A stretch of 64,000 nucleotides of DNA from Burkholderia aenigmatica. GTDB taxonomy: Bacteria > Pseudomonadota > Gammaproteobacteria > Burkholderiales > Burkholderiaceae. The position numbers and the translations under genes were made by a program. The notes under the pieces are model-generated. The model did not search any database and was not told the DNA's origin. It worked only from the letters and a program-made list of their open reading frames with translations. The stretch covers positions 58,916 through 122,915 of the forward strand of contig NZ_CABVQC010000018.1 of the NCBI RefSeq assembly GCF_902499175.1, in the 5' to 3' direction. This document shows positions 36,335 to 46,622 of the stretch, one piece after another (positions within the stretch are counted from its first letter, which is position 1; every line of letters starts with the position of its first letter).

Positions 36335-36850
36335 TTAGTTCGTTGCCGGCTTCAGCTCGTTCGATTGCGTCGGCGCAGCCGTGCCTTGTGCCATTTCCGG
36401 CGTCACGCATTCGTCCGCGAGGCGTTCGCCGCCGTTTGCGTCCGAGAACAGCATTGCCTTGGTCGGGATCACGATCAGCTTGAAGCCTGCTGCCGGATCG
36501 TAGAACGTGTCGGCGCCCGTCGTCGTGGCTTGACGCGGCAGCTTGTAGTTCTTCTTCGCCCAGTGAACCGTAACGACCTGGTCGCGCTTCATGTCGCCGG
36601 CGAGGTCGAACGACAGGCCTTCCTTACAGGACCACTTGACCGCGCCGTCCGGTACCGGATCGACCTTGGCGGCTGCGCGTGCCTGCGCCTTCTTGCTGCG
36701 CGGGATGATGCGCTTGGCCGGCGCCGGGCGCTTGGCCGTGGCCTTCTTCGCCGTCGTCGTGGCCGTACCCTGGGCAAACGCGCTCGGAGCCGACACCAGC
36801 ATCGTGGCGGACAAGGCGCCGATGGCGGTAGCGATCAGGAGTTTCTTCAT
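36335..36850 (-). CDS. Exported MliC-like protein (putative lysozyme inhibitor fold)
   Basis: 171 residues with a signal peptide cleaved near AFA-QG. A Lys/Ala-rich linker (about 28-65) precedes a small beta domain: [39 protein letters not shown], and [18 protein letters not shown]. This spacing (one Cys before a hydrophobic strand, Y-x-L-P, T-G-A-x-x-Y/F, and a C-terminal Cys) resembles MliC/PliC inhibitors of C-type lysozyme. The match is by pattern only. It probably resides in the periplasm. It lies 22 bases downstream-side of prpD but has its own start region. Confidence 0.6.
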   Translation of the reverse strand: MKKLLIATAIGALSATMLVSAPSAFAQGTATTTAKKATAKRPAPAKRIIPRSKKAQARAAAKVDPVPDGAVKWSCKEGLSFDLAGDMKRDQVVTVHWAKKNYKLPRQATTTGADTFYDPAAGFKLIVIPTKAMLFSDANGGERLADECVTPEMAQGTAAPTQSNELKPATN

Positions 36851-37080
36851 GGAGTCAGAACCTTTCGATAATCAGTTGACAAGGGCCGGCAATCGAAGCG
36901 GCCGGCCGGTTTGAAACTGCACGCGCCCCGAAAGCGCGCAGCGGCCGCTATTTTCACCTATTTGGCCGCGTATATATCAGGTTTTCGGGCTCCGTTACGT
37001 TTTTTGTCGTTTCGCAAAACTCTATCCGGTTCGCGCGTCGTCGAATGCATGAATCTCGTGTCTCGGCCGGCGGCGCGCGC

Positions 37081-38088
37081 TTACGGCACGCTGCCCGCGG
37101 TGGCCGGCCCGAACAGCGGCGCGGCCTCGGCCGGTACGGGCTGGCCGGTGGCCCGTGCGCGGCGCAGCACCGACCAGTAATACCGGTAGCTCGCGCGATC
37201 GTGCAGCGTATCACCGTGGCGCGTCGGCCCCCAGTCGGCGGCCTGCGCGGCCAGCAGGATCTCGGCGGCCAGCGCGACCTCGTCGGTGCGCGGCGCGAAT
37301 GCGTCGACGATCGGGCGGATCTGCGCGGGGTGGATGCTCCACATCCGCGTGAATGCGAATTCGTCGCGCGCGCGGCGTGCATCGCCGGCGACGATGCCCA
37401 TGTCGCGCACCTCGGTCGTCACGTTGTGCGACGGCGTCTTGCCGTGCGCGTGGCAGGCCGCGGCGATTTCCAGCTTCGCGCGGCGCACGAGCGGATGCTC
37501 GAACTGGCCCGGCGAGCGCATCGCGGAATCGGGAATCGCGCCATGGTGCGCGGAGACGAAATCCATCAGCCCGAAGCTCAGCGTGCCGACCGTCGGCAGC
37601 GCGGCGAGGGCGGCCGCCTGCGCGAGCGCGCCGTGCGTCTCGACCAGCACGTCGACCGGGATCGGCTGCGCGATGCCGAGCTCGCGGCGCGTGCCTTCGA
37701 TGAACGCGGTCATTTCGGCTGCGTCGGCGGCACTCGCGATCTTCGGGAGCGTGATGTAGGCGGGGGCGCGCGCCGCACGCAGCACGATGCGCACGTCGTC
37801 GCGCCAGTGCGGGTGGGAAAAGTCGTGGATACGGACGCCGACGCGGCCGAAGCGGTTCTCGGCGCTGCCGAGCAGTTCGGCGACGAGTGCCGCGTGCGCG
37901 GCCTCCTGGCCGACGGCCGCGCCGTCTTCGCAGTCGAGCGTGATGTCGAAAACGGGGCCCGTTTCGGCCTGCAGCGCGAGCGACTTGCGCATCAGCTTTT
38001 CGCTGCCCGCGTAGTGATCGCAACAGGGCAGGATCGCGGGCGGGGACGCCCCGTCGTACAGCACTTGTGCAGGAGTGAGCGCGGCCAT
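37081..38088 (-). CDS. CitE-like HpcH/HpaI aldolase-family lyase
   Basis: 335 residues, TIM barrel related to the citrate lyase beta subunit. Visible features are GPVFDITLDCEDGAAVG (metal-binding acidic turn), RVGVRIHDFSHPHW, the Pro-rich LPKIASAADAAEMT, and LVETHGAL. The C-terminus has AFTRMWSIHPAQIRPIV, the family's substrate-closing segment. Such stand-alone CitE-like enzymes act on malyl- or citramalyl-CoA type substrates; which one is not visible. The start at 38088 (MAALTPAQ) fits the family; the longer frame does not. It is upstream in a run with mdh. Confidence 0.88.
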   Translation of the reverse strand: MAALTPAQVLYDGASPPAILPCCDHYAGSEKLMRKSLALQAETGPVFDITLDCEDGAAVGQEAAHAALVAELLGSAENRFGRVGVRIHDFSHPHWRDDVRIVLRAARAPAYITLPKIASAADAAEMTAFIEGTRRELGIAQPIPVDVLVETHGALAQAAALAALPTVGTLSFGLMDFVSAHHGAIPDSAMRSPGQFEHPLVRRAKLEIAAACHAHGKTPSHNVTTEVRDMGIVAGDARRARDEFAFTRMWSIHPAQIRPIVDAFAPRTDEVALAAEILLAAQAADWGPTRHGDTLHDRASYRYYWSVLRRARATGQPVPAEAAPLFGPATAGSVP

Positions 38089-38272
38089 CTCGTCTACGTC
38101 AGGGAAGCGGGTCAACGTGGAGAAAATCGGATTCGGGCGCGTTCTGGGCCAGGGCGCGGCGGGCGCGGGCGGCAAAACGTGCGCGGATCGGATCGGTCGG
38201 CCCGCGCCGGCGGCATGCCGGCCCGGGCCGAGACCGGGCTGCCCGAGGGCAGCCCGGCAAGATGCGTGATGC

Positions 38273-39259
38273 TTAGTTCTTCAGCAGGTGGGCGACGCCA
38301 TCGCGCTCTTCGAGCAGCTCGGCCAGCGTGCCGTCCATCTTCTCGCGCGAGAACGCGTCGATTTCCAGGCCTTCGATGCGCTTGTACTCGCCGTTTTCGC
38401 AAACGACCGGCACGCCGTAGATGATGTCTTCGGGGATGCCGTACGAGCCGTCCGACGGGATGCCCATCGTGACCCACTTGCCGTTCGTGCCGAGAACCCA
38501 GTCACGCACGTGGTCGATCGCCGCATTGGCTGCCGACGCTGCCGACGACAGGCCGCGCGCTTCGATGATCGCCGCGCCGCGCTTGCCGACGGTCGGGATG
38601 AACGTGTCGCGGTTCCACACGTCGTCGTTGATCAGCTTCAGCATCGACTCGCCTTCGGCGGTCGCGAAGCGGAAGTCGGGGTACATCGTCGGCGAGTGGT
38701 TGCCCCACACGGCGAGCTTCTCGATCGATGCGACCGGCTTGCCCGACTTCGCTGCGAGCTGCGACAGCGCGCGGTTGTGGTCGAGGCGCAGCATCGCCGT
38801 GAAGTTCTTCTTCGGCAGATCCGGTGCCGACTTCATCGCGATGTACGCGTTGGTGTTCGCCGGGTTGCCGACGACCAGCACCTTCACGTCGCGGCTTGCG
38901 ACTTCGTTCAGCGCAGCGCCCTGAACCGTGAAGATTTCGGCGTTTGCCGACAGCAGGTCCTTGCGTTCCATGCCCTTCGAGCGCGGACGTGCGCCGACCA
39001 GCAGTGCGACATCGGCATCCTTGAATGCGACCTTCGGATCATCGGTGATCACGACGCCCGACAGCAGCGGGAACGCGCAATCGTCGAGTTCCATCACGAC
39101 GCCTTTGACGGCGCCTTGGGCTTGCGGGAGGTCGAGCAGTTGCAGGATGACCGGCTGGTCCTTGCCGAGCAGATCGCCGTTCGCGATGCGGAACAGCAGG
39201 GAGTAAGCGATTTGACCTGCGGCGCCGGTGACGGCAACACGCTTTGCGGGCTTAGCCAT
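38273..39259 (-). CDS. mdh: Malate dehydrogenase
   Basis: 328 residues, the length of the beta-proteobacterial NAD-dependent enzyme that oxidises malate to oxaloacetate. Visible features are [25 protein letters not shown] (nucleotide loop), [22 protein letters not shown] with the substrate Arg, [11 protein letters not shown], and the catalytic [15 protein letters not shown] with His. TGGAG precedes the ATG. The gene diverges from the gntR regulator, and the two share a palindromic promoter region. Confidence 0.98.
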
Positions 39260-39483
39260 TGAAAATCTCCAGGACGGGTGAAGCGTTGGACACTCGCGAA
39301 AACGCCATTCTATGCGCGTTGTGCTGAGTGTTGCATTGAGGCAGGGCGGAGGACTCGCGATGGCAGACGCGGTGAACCTGGAGACGGCCGTGGCACGTAG
39401 CCGGGGACGCGCTTTTGCACCCGCGAACCCTTGCTCGACCCGGAGTGTAGGAGCCGTCCGGCTCAAAGTCAAACGGTATCATA

Positions 39484-39499
39484 TGTCTTATATAAGACA
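39484..39499. promoter_or_regulatory. Perfect 16-bp palindrome in the mdh/gntR divergent promoter
   Basis: TGTCTTATATAAGACA is fully symmetric. Its AT-rich core is unlike the surrounding GC-rich DNA and contains a TATATAA stretch that could be a -10 for gntR. HutC-type GntR proteins bind short symmetric sites with GT...AC ends, which this shows. It is probably the site of autoregulation and of mdh control. Confidence 0.65.
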
Positions 39500-39556
39500 G
39501 ATGTTTTGCGGAAATTGAGTGGACTTAAAAGTGCGGTTTGTGATGAAATGCGCGCC

Positions 39557-40381
39557 ATGACATCGAACCAGGCGAATACCGCGAATCAGACCGGCGCAGG
39601 CGGCCCAGGGCAGCCGGGCGCGAGCGATCCCGCACCTTCGCCTGCGGCGCCGCCGCCGTCGCCGTCGCCGACGTTCAGCCCGTTATACCAGCAGATTAAG
39701 TCATTGATCACGCAAAGTCTCGAATCCGGTGAATGGAAGCCGGGCGAGATCATCCCGAGCGAGGTGGAGCTCGCGGCCCGCTACAAGGTCAGCCAGGGCA
39801 CCGTCCGCAAGGCGATCGACGAGCTGGCCGCCGAAAACCTCGTGGTCCGGCGGCAGGGCAAGGGTACTTTTGTTGCGACGCACAATGAGGATCGCGCGCA
39901 GTTCCGCTTCCTCCGCCTGCTGGCCGACGACGGTGCCGAGCATCCGCACGTGAGCCGCCTGCTCGAATGCCGGCGCCTGCGCGCGCCGGCCGAGATCGCG
40001 CGGCAGCTCGACATGAAGCCGGCCGATCCCGTCGTGCAGGTGCGCCGTCTGCTGGAGTTCGAGAAGGAAGTGACGGTGCTCGACGAAATCTGGCTGCCGG
40101 GCGCGATGTTCCGCGGCCTTACGTTCGAGCGGCTGAGCGAGTACAAGGGGCCGCTCTACGCGATGTTCGAGACGGAGTTCGGCACGCGGATGATCCGCGC
40201 GACGGAAAAGATCCGCGCGGTCGCGGCGGAGCCGGCGGTGGCCGACCTGCTGCACGTGCCGACGGGTTTTCCTTTGCTGTCGGTCGAGCGCGTGTCCTAT
40301 ACATACGGAGACCGGCCGGTGGAAGTGCGTCGCGGCTGGTATGTCACAACCGGGTACTACTATCAGAATGACTTGAGTTGA
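39557..40381 (+). CDS. GntR-family (HutC subfamily) transcriptional regulator
   Basis: 274 residues. A Pro/Ala/Ser-rich N-terminal tail (about 1-45) precedes the winged helix LYQQIKSLITQSLESGEWKPGEIIPSEVELAARYKVSQGTVRKAIDELAAENLVVRRQGKGTF. The C-terminal UTRA ligand domain ends in YTYGDRPVEVRRGWYVTTGYYY. The start at 39557 is chosen; ATG at 39548 is equally possible. Placed between mdh and sdhCDAB, it likely senses a TCA-cycle or carboxylate metabolite. No ligand can be read from the sequence. Confidence 0.9.
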   Translation: MTSNQANTANQTGAGGPGQPGASDPAPSPAAPPPSPSPTFSPLYQQIKSLITQSLESGEWKPGEIIPSEVELAARYKVSQGTVRKAIDELAAENLVVRRQGKGTFVATHNEDRAQFRFLRLLADDGAEHPHVSRLLECRRLRAPAEIARQLDMKPADPVVQVRRLLEFEKEVTVLDEIWLPGAMFRGLTFERLSEYKGPLYAMFETEFGTRMIRATEKIRAVAAEPAVADLLHVPTGFPLLSVERVSYTYGDRPVEVRRGWYVTTGYYYQNDLS

Positions 40382-40552
40382 CGGTGTATCGGCTCAAGCC
40401 GAGTGCGTTCGCGTTCCCCACGTTCGCGAAGCACGTTTCGGGCCGCCTTTTGTTCTTGTTCGCGCAACTATCCAGAGCAGACTTTCGCTGCAGCGCGATA
40501 TAAAAAGGCGCTAAAATCGCGGATTAGTGTGACAACATAGTAGGGGTCTAGC

Positions 40553-40969
40553 ATGACTGATGCAGTAAGAAAGCCGAGGCCGGAATACCGGAACATCGGA
40601 TTCGGCGATATCACGATGAAATATCGCATGCCGCTGGCAGCGATATTGTCGATTCTCCATCGAGTCAGCGGCGCGCTGCTGTTCTTGTTCCTGCCGTTCC
40701 TGCTGTTCCTCTTCGACCAGAGCCTCACGTCCGAGCTCAGCTTCGAAGTCTTCAAGGCTTTCCTCTCCAACATCATCGTCAAGCTGATCGTCCTCGCACT
40801 GTCGTGGGCCTTCTTCCACCATTTCTGCGCCGGCATTCGCCACCTGCTGATGGACGTCAATCACGACGCCGTCACGAAGGAAGGCGGCAAGCGGACGGCA
40901 GTCGTCGTCTTTGTCGTCTCGATCGCCCTGACGATCGCCATGGCACTCAAACTGTTCGGAGCATTCTAA
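40553..40969 (+). CDS. sdhC: Succinate dehydrogenase cytochrome b556 subunit
   Basis: 138 residues with three helices. The quinone/heme region is seen in ILHRVSGALLFLFLP (helix 1) and FFHHFCAGIRHLLMDVNH (helix 2), the SdhC signature with heme-ligating His. It anchors the complex and binds ubiquinone in the inner membrane. It is the first gene of sdhCDAB. AT-rich promoter-like boxes (GATATAAAAAGG and TAAAAT) lie 40 to 60 bases upstream. Confidence 0.96.
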   Translation: MTDAVRKPRPEYRNIGFGDITMKYRMPLAAILSILHRVSGALLFLFLPFLLFLFDQSLTSELSFEVFKAFLSNIIVKLIVLALSWAFFHHFCAGIRHLLMDVNHDAVTKEGGKRTAVVVFVVSIALTIAMALKLFGAF

Positions 40970-40973
40970 GAAA

Positions 40974-41342
40974 ATGGCAGCCAATAACCGAATCGGCTCG
41001 AAGCGCCTCGTCGTCGGCGCGCACTACGGCCTGCGCGACTGGCTCGCGCAACGCATCACCGCCACGATCATGGCGGTCTACACGGTCATCCTGCTCGTCC
41101 TGTTCTTCGGCGCGCACGATTTTTCGTACGAAGGCTGGGCCTCGATCTTCGCCGCGCAATGGATGAAGCTCGCGACCTTCGTGATGCTGCTTTCCCTCTT
41201 CTACCACGCATGGGTCGGCGTGCGCGACATCTGGATGGACTACGTGAAGCCCGTCGGTGTGCGCCTGCTGCTGCAATCGCTGACCATCGTCTGGCTGCTC
41301 GCATGTGCGGGCTACGCCGCGCAGATTCTCTGGAGAGTGTAA
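40974..41342 (+). CDS. sdhD: Succinate dehydrogenase hydrophobic membrane anchor subunit
   Basis: 122 residues with three helices: ITATIMAVYTVILLVLFFGAH, LATFVMLLSLFYHAWVGVRDIWMDYVKP (with heme-ligand His and the WxxVRDIxMDY motif), and LTIVWLLACAGYAAQILW. It begins four bases after the sdhC stop and ends three bases before sdhA, so it is tightly coupled. Confidence 0.95.
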   Translation: MAANNRIGSKRLVVGAHYGLRDWLAQRITATIMAVYTVILLVLFFGAHDFSYEGWASIFAAQWMKLATFVMLLSLFYHAWVGVRDIWMDYVKPVGVRLLLQSLTIVWLLACAGYAAQILWRV

Positions 41343-41345
41343 AGA

Positions 41346-43124
41346 ATGGCTGCAATCAAATCTAACCTCCCGCGTCGCAAGTTTGACGTGGTGATCGTCG
41401 GCGCGGGCGGCTCCGGCTTGCGCGCAGCGCTGCAACTGTCGCGCGCGGGCCTGTCGGTCGGCGTGCTGTCGAAGGTGTTCCCGACCCGTTCGCACACGGT
41501 CGCCGCGCAGGGCGGTATCGGCGCGTCGCTCGGCAACATGAGCGAAGACAACTGGCACTTCCACTTCTACGACACGATCAAGGGCTCCGACTGGCTCGGC
41601 GACCAGGACGCGATCGAATTCATGTGCCGTGAAGCGCCGAACGTCGTGTACGAACTCGAGCACTTCGGCATGCCGTTCGACCGTAACGCGGACGGCACGA
41701 TCTACCAGCGCCCGTTCGGCGGCCACACCGCGAACTACGGCGAGAAGCCGGTCCAGCGCGCTTGCGCGGCCGCCGACCGTACCGGTCACGCGCTGCTGCA
41801 CACGCTGTACCAGCAGAACGTCGAAGCGAAGACGCAGTTCTTCGTCGAATGGATGGCGCTCGACCTGATCCGCGACGCGGAAGGCGACGTGCTCGGCGTG
41901 ACGGCCCTCGAGATGGAGACGGGTGACGTCTACATCATGGAAGGCAAGACCACGCTGTTCGCGACGGGCGGCGCAGGCCGGATCTTCGCGGCATCGACCA
42001 ACGCGTTCATCAACACCGGCGACGGCCTCGGCATGGCTGCGCGTTCGGGCATCGCGCTGCAGGACATGGAGTTCTGGCAGTTCCACCCGACCGGCGTGGC
42101 CGGCGCGGGCGTGCTGATCACCGAAGGCGTGCGCGGCGAAGGCGGTATCCTGCGCAACGCGAACGGCGAGCGTTTCATGGAGCGCTACGCGCCGACGCTG
42201 AAGGATCTGGCGCCGCGTGACTTCGTGTCGCGTTCGATGGACCAGGAAATCAAGGAAGGCCGTGGCGTGGGTCCGAACAAGGATCACGTGCTGCTCGACC
42301 TGTCGCACATCGGCGCCGAGACGATCATGAAGCGTCTGCCGTCGATCCGCGAAATCGCGCTGAAGTTCGCGAACGTCGACGCGATCAAGGAACCGATCCC
42401 GGTCGTCCCGACGATCCACTACCAGATGGGCGGCATCCCGACCAACATCCACGGTCAGGTCGTCGGCACGTCGCGCGGCGGTCACAAGGATCCGGTCAAC
42501 GGCTTCTACGCAGTGGGCGAATGCTCGTGCGTGTCCGTGCACGGCGCGAACCGCCTCGGCACGAACTCGCTGCTGGACCTCGTGGTGTTCGGCCGTGCGG
42601 CCGGCAACCACATCGTCGAGCACGTGAAGAACCAGAAGGAACACAAGCCGCTGCCGGCCGATGCAGGCGAATTCTCGCTGGCGCGCCTGGCGAAGCTCGA
42701 CAAGTCGACCTCGGGCGAATACACGCAGGACGTCGCGAACGACATCCGCTCGACGATGCAGAAGCACGCAGGCGTGTTCCGCACGTCGAAACTGCTGAAG
42801 GAAGGCGTCGACGAGATGGCCGGCCTGAAGGCACGTGTGGAAAACATCCACCTGAAGGACAAGTCGAAGGTGTTCAACACCGCGCGCGTCGAAGCGCTCG
42901 AGCTGGAGAACCTGATCGAAGTTGCTCGCGCAACGATGGTGTCGGCGGAAGCACGTAAGGAAAGCCGTGGCGCACACGCTCACAGCGACTACGAACACCG
43001 CGACGACGACAACTGGCTGCGCCACACGCTGTGGTACAGCGAAGGCGATCGCCTCGACTACAAGCCGGTTCAAATGAAGCCGCTGACGGTCGAATCCGTG
43101 CCGCCGAAGCCGCGCACGTTCTAA
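41346..43124 (+). CDS. sdhA: Succinate dehydrogenase flavoprotein subunit
   Basis: 592 residues. It oxidises succinate to fumarate with covalent FAD. The FAD-binding start is [21 protein letters not shown]; covalent attachment is at His50 in [12 protein letters not shown]. Substrate residues lie in [45 protein letters not shown] and the Arg-containing SRSMDQEI region. The C-terminus has the typical [22 protein letters not shown]. It is the third gene of the operon. Confidence 0.98.
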   Translation: MAAIKSNLPRRKFDVVIVGAGGSGLRAALQLSRAGLSVGVLSKVFPTRSHTVAAQGGIGASLGNMSEDNWHFHFYDTIKGSDWLGDQDAIEFMCREAPNVVYELEHFGMPFDRNADGTIYQRPFGGHTANYGEKPVQRACAAADRTGHALLHTLYQQNVEAKTQFFVEWMALDLIRDAEGDVLGVTALEMETGDVYIMEGKTTLFATGGAGRIFAASTNAFINTGDGLGMAARSGIALQDMEFWQFHPTGVAGAGVLITEGVRGEGGILRNANGERFMERYAPTLKDLAPRDFVSRSMDQEIKEGRGVGPNKDHVLLDLSHIGAETIMKRLPSIREIALKFANVDAIKEPIPVVPTIHYQMGGIPTNIHGQVVGTSRGGHKDPVNGFYAVGECSCVSVHGANRLGTNSLLDLVVFGRAAGNHIVEHVKNQKEHKPLPADAGEFSLARLAKLDKSTSGEYTQDVANDIRSTMQKHAGVFRTSKLLKEGVDEMAGLKARVENIHLKDKSKVFNTARVEALELENLIEVARATMVSAEARKESRGAHAHSDYEHRDDDNWLRHTLWYSEGDRLDYKPVQMKPLTVESVPPKPRTF

Positions 43125-43145
43125 GCCGAGTCAAAGGAATCCGAA

Positions 43146-43847
43146 ATGGCAAAACGCATTTTTGAAGTCTACCGCTACGATCCGGACAAGGACGCAGCGC
43201 CGCGCATGCAGACGTACGAGCTGGAGCTCGAGCACGAGCGCATGCTGCTCGACGCACTGGTCAAGCTGAAGGCCGTTGACGAGACGCTGTCGTTCCGCCG
43301 TTCGTGCCGCGAAGGCGTGTGCGGTTCGGACGCGATGAACATCAACGGCAAGAACGGTCTCGCGTGCCTGACGAACCTGAACGACCTGCCGCAGAAGATC
43401 GTGCTGCGTCCGCTGCCGGGCCTGCCCGTCGTGCGCGACCTGATCGTCGACATGACGCACTTCTTCAACCAGTACCACTCGATCAAGCCGTACCTGATCA
43501 ACGACGCGCCGCCGCCGGAGAAGGAACGCCTCCAGTCGCCGGAAGAGCGCGACGAGCTCGACGGCGTGTACGAGTGCATTCTGTGTGCGAGCTGCTCGAC
43601 GTCGTGCCCGAGCTTCTGGTGGAACCCGGACAAGTTCGTCGGCCCGGCCGGCCTGCTGCAGGCTTACCGCTTCATCGCGGACAGCCGTGACACGGCCACC
43701 GGCGAGCGTCTCGACAACCTGGAAGACCCGTATCGTCTGTTCCGTTGCCACACGATCATGAACTGCGTCGACGTTTGCCCGAAGGGCCTGAACCCGACGA
43801 AGGCGATCGGCAAGATCAAGGAACTGATGGTCCGCCGCGCGGTTTAA
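43146..43847 (+). CDS. sdhB: Succinate dehydrogenase iron-sulfur subunit
   Basis: 233 residues. It passes electrons from FAD to ubiquinone through three clusters. The [2Fe-2S] ligands are C54, C59, D62 and C74 ([10 protein letters not shown]...LAC), with Asp in place of a Cys as in E. coli. The [4Fe-4S] motif is [12 protein letters not shown], and the [3Fe-4S] motif is [17 protein letters not shown]. It is 21 bases after sdhA. Confidence 0.98.
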   Translation: MAKRIFEVYRYDPDKDAAPRMQTYELELEHERMLLDALVKLKAVDETLSFRRSCREGVCGSDAMNINGKNGLACLTNLNDLPQKIVLRPLPGLPVVRDLIVDMTHFFNQYHSIKPYLINDAPPPEKERLQSPEERDELDGVYECILCASCSTSCPSFWWNPDKFVGPAGLLQAYRFIADSRDTATGERLDNLEDPYRLFRCHTIMNCVDVCPKGLNPTKAIGKIKELMVRRAV

Positions 43848-43854
43848 GGTCGAG

Positions 43855-44127
43855 ATGAGCGACGATTCGCATCAATCCGACCCGCACCGTCGCGCACGCC
43901 TCCGCTGGCGTGCGCGGCGGGGTCTGCTGGAAAACGACATCATCTTCGAGCGTTTCTTCAGCAGATACGAGCATGACCTCACCGATGCAGACGTAGGCGC
44001 GTTGTCGCGCCTGCTCGATCTGAGCGACAACGACCTGATGGACTTGCTCCTCGCGCGCAAGGAACCAGAAGGCGACCTAGACAGCCCGGATATTCACCGG
44101 CTGTTGGAGATGCTGCGCAACGTGTAA
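43855..44127 (+). CDS. sdhE: FAD assembly factor SdhE
   Basis: 90 residues. It helps attach FAD covalently to SdhA. The conserved RGxxE motif, seen here as RRGLLENDIIFERFF, is followed by LLDLSDNDLMDLLL, giving the small helical bundle of the YgfY/Sdh5 family. It lies seven bases after sdhB. In E. coli sdhE (ygfY) is elsewhere; its position in the operon is usual in beta-proteobacteria. Confidence 0.94.
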   Translation: MSDDSHQSDPHRRARLRWRARRGLLENDIIFERFFSRYEHDLTDADVGALSRLLDLSDNDLMDLLLARKEPEGDLDSPDIHRLLEMLRNV

Positions 44128-44180
44128 CGCGTTACGCCCGTTATCGAATCCCGTTTCTATATTTCGATTGAGGATGTGCC

Positions 44181-45482
44181 ATGACTCCGTCTGATGTAAA
44201 AGCCACGCTATCGTTCAGCGACAACTCGCCGAGCGTCGAAATGCCGATCTACAAGGGCACGATGGGCCCGGACGTGATCGACATCCGCAAGCTGTACGGC
44301 CAGACCGGCAAGTTCACGTACGACCCGGGCTTCATGTCGACGGCAGCTTGTAATTCGGCGATCACGTACATCGACGGCGACAAGGGCGAGCTGCTGTACC
44401 GCGGCTACCCGATCGACAACCTCGCGCAAAACGCGGACTTCCTCGAAAGCTGCTACCTGCTGCTGAAGGGCGAGCTGCCGAACGCAGCGCAGAAGAAGGA
44501 ATTCGTCGACACCGTCACGAAGCACACGATGGTGCACGAGCAGATGCACTTCTTCTTCCGTGGCTTCCGCCGCGACGCGCACCCGATGGCGATCCTGGTC
44601 GCCGCAGTCGGCGCGCTGTCCGCGTTCTACCACGACTCGCTCGACATCAACGATCCGCGTCACCGTGAAGTGTCGGCGATCCGCATGATCGCGAAGCTGC
44701 CGACGCTCGTCGCGATGGCGTACAAGTACAGCATCGGTCAGCCGTTCGTGTATCCGAAGAACTCGCTGTCGTACAGCGCGAACTTCATGCACATGATGTT
44801 CTCGAACCCGTGCGAAGAGTACAAGGTCAACGACGTGCTCGTCCGCGCACTCGACCGTATCCTGATCCTGCACGCCGATCACGAGCAGAACGCATCGACG
44901 TCGACCGTCCGCCTGGCCGGTTCGTCGGGCGCGAACCCGTTCGCATGTATCGCGGCCGGTATCGCCTGTCTGTGGGGCCCGGCGCACGGTGGTGCGAACG
45001 AAGCCGCGCTGAACATGCTCGAGCAGATCGGTTCGCCGGACAACATCCCCGAGTTCATCAAGCAGGTGAAGGACAAGAATTCGGGCGTGAAGCTGATGGG
45101 CTTCGGTCACCGCGTGTACAAGAACTACGACCCGCGTGCGAAGCTGATGCGCGAAACGTGCTACGAAGTGCTGAACGAACTGGGCCTGCACGACGACCCG
45201 CTGTTCAAGCTCGCGATGCAGCTCGAGAAGATCGCGCTGGAAGACGAATACTTCGTGTCGCGCAAGCTGTACCCGAACGTCGACTTCTACTCGGGCATCG
45301 TCCAGCGCGCGCTGGGCATCCCGACGTCGATGTTCACGTGTATCTTCGCGATGGCACGTACGGTCGGCTGGATCGCACAGTGGAACGAAATGATCGGCGA
45401 TCCGGAACAGAAGATCGGCCGTCCGCGTCAGCTGTTCATCGGCGATACGCCGCGCGAAGCGAAGCCGCTCAACGCACGTTAA
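44181..45482 (+). CDS. gltA: Citrate synthase, type I (hexameric, NADH-sensitive type)
   Basis: 433 residues. It condenses oxaloacetate and acetyl-CoA to citrate. The oxaloacetate and CoA site is [21 protein letters not shown] with the catalytic His, then [12 protein letters not shown], the [14 protein letters not shown] loop with catalytic His, and the catalytic Asp in the DFYSGI region. The N-terminal small beta domain ([19 protein letters not shown]) is typical of the Gram-negative hexameric form. It follows sdhE after 53 bases and is closed by a strong terminator. Confidence 0.98.
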   Translation: MTPSDVKATLSFSDNSPSVEMPIYKGTMGPDVIDIRKLYGQTGKFTYDPGFMSTAACNSAITYIDGDKGELLYRGYPIDNLAQNADFLESCYLLLKGELPNAAQKKEFVDTVTKHTMVHEQMHFFFRGFRRDAHPMAILVAAVGALSAFYHDSLDINDPRHREVSAIRMIAKLPTLVAMAYKYSIGQPFVYPKNSLSYSANFMHMMFSNPCEEYKVNDVLVRALDRILILHADHEQNASTSTVRLAGSSGANPFACIAAGIACLWGPAHGGANEAALNMLEQIGSPDNIPEFIKQVKDKNSGVKLMGFGHRVYKNYDPRAKLMRETCYEVLNELGLHDDPLFKLAMQLEKIALEDEYFVSRKLYPNVDFYSGIVQRALGIPTSMFTCIFAMARTVGWIAQWNEMIGDPEQKIGRPRQLFIGDTPREAKPLNAR

Positions 45483-45540
45483 GTCGTGCGCGGCGCGAAC
45501 GGCCGGCAGGCCGCTCGCGTCGGGCGATCGCAACGCCATG

Positions 45541-45574
45541 ACACCCCGACGGGTCATCCCGTCGGGGTGTTTTC
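45541..45574. terminator. Bidirectional terminator between gltA and AraC gene
   Basis: ACACCCCGACGGG pairs perfectly with CCCGTCGGGGTGT around TCAT, followed by TTTTCATTT on the plus strand. The AraC stop codon (45573) overlaps its end. Confidence 0.85.
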
Positions 45575-46550
45575 ATTTGTGCGGCCGGGGTTCATCCGGG
45601 CCGGCGCGGTGTTCCAGCGACGGCGGGCGCGTGTCGAGTGCGGGCGCGTCGTCATCGGGCGCGTGGCCGTGCTGCACGAAGAACTGCCGGTATGCGCCGG
45701 GCGTCATCCCGCGCGCGGCGAGGAACTGGCGGTTGAAGTTCGCGGCATTCGGAATGCCGCAGCGCGCAGCCACGGTCGCGATCGGCCAGTCGGTGCCGAC
45801 GAGATGACGGCACGCATGCGCGAGCCGCAGCCGCTGCACGTAGCGGCCGACGCTTTCGCCGAGATGCCGGACGAACAGGCGCTGCAGCGTGCGTTCGGAC
45901 ATGTGCGCAGCGGCGGCGAGCGTGTCGACGCGCAGCGGTTCGTGGAAGTGCCGGTCGATTGCGTCGAGCACGCGATCGAGGCGTTCGGCTTCGGGGGCGG
46001 CCGCGTCGGCGGGCGGTGCCGTGCCGTCGGCGCGGTCGTATGCGTGTGCGGTGGCGAGCGGTTCGCCGGTGGCGTCCGCGAGATCGGCGAGCGTGTCGAG
46101 CACGGCTGCGAGTCGTGTGCGCGGCGACGGATCGAGCAACTGCGGTAGCCGCGCGCGCATCGCGCGGGCCGCGTCCGCATCGAAGCGCAGGCCCGGTGCG
46201 GCACGCCGCAGCAGCGAGCGCAGCGGCGCGTATTCGGGGCAACAGTCGGCCAGCCGCCGCACCCAGTCGCCGTCGAACCAGATGACGAGCGCGACTTCGG
46301 GCGCATCGCGATCGATGCGTGCGTTCGACGACCAGGTATGCGGCAGGTTGGGCGGCACGAGTACCAGATCGTCGTCCGCGTAGCGCTCGACGTGATCGCC
46401 GATGAAGCGCTGGCCGCGGCTGTTGAGCGTCAGCGTCAGTTCGTATTCGGGATGGCGATGCCATTCGAACGGGATGCGCGCGAGCTGGCGGTGATACACG
46501 CGGATCGAACAGCCGGGGGCGAACGTCACGTGCTCGTACTGCGGTTTCAT
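45573..46550 (-). CDS. AraC-family transcriptional regulator with cupin sensor domain
   Basis: 325 residues. An N-terminal cupin (about 20-100: FEWHRHPEYELTLTLNSRGQRFIGDH...DDLVLVPPNLPHTW) could bind a small ligand. Two helix-turn-helix motifs form the C-terminal DNA-binding domain: VDTLAAAAHMSERTLQRLFVRHLG and IATVAARCGIPNAANFNRQFLAARGMTPGAYR. GGAGG lies five bases before the ATG at 46550. It is divergent from the VOC gene over 72 bases and probably regulates it. Confidence 0.9.
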   Translation of the reverse strand: MKPQYEHVTFAPGCSIRVYHRQLARIPFEWHRHPEYELTLTLNSRGQRFIGDHVERYADDDLVLVPPNLPHTWSSNARIDRDAPEVALVIWFDGDWVRRLADCCPEYAPLRSLLRRAAPGLRFDADAARAMRARLPQLLDPSPRTRLAAVLDTLADLADATGEPLATAHAYDRADGTAPPADAAAPEAERLDRVLDAIDRHFHEPLRVDTLAAAAHMSERTLQRLFVRHLGESVGRYVQRLRLAHACRHLVGTDWPIATVAARCGIPNAANFNRQFLAARGMTPGAYRQFFVQHGHAPDDDAPALDTRPPSLEHRAGPDEPRPHK

Positions 46551-46622
46551 CGCGGCCTCCGGGCGAGGGCGGGCATCGCGCCGTGGCATGATCGTGAGCA
46601 TTCGTCACGACGGAGCGATGCG

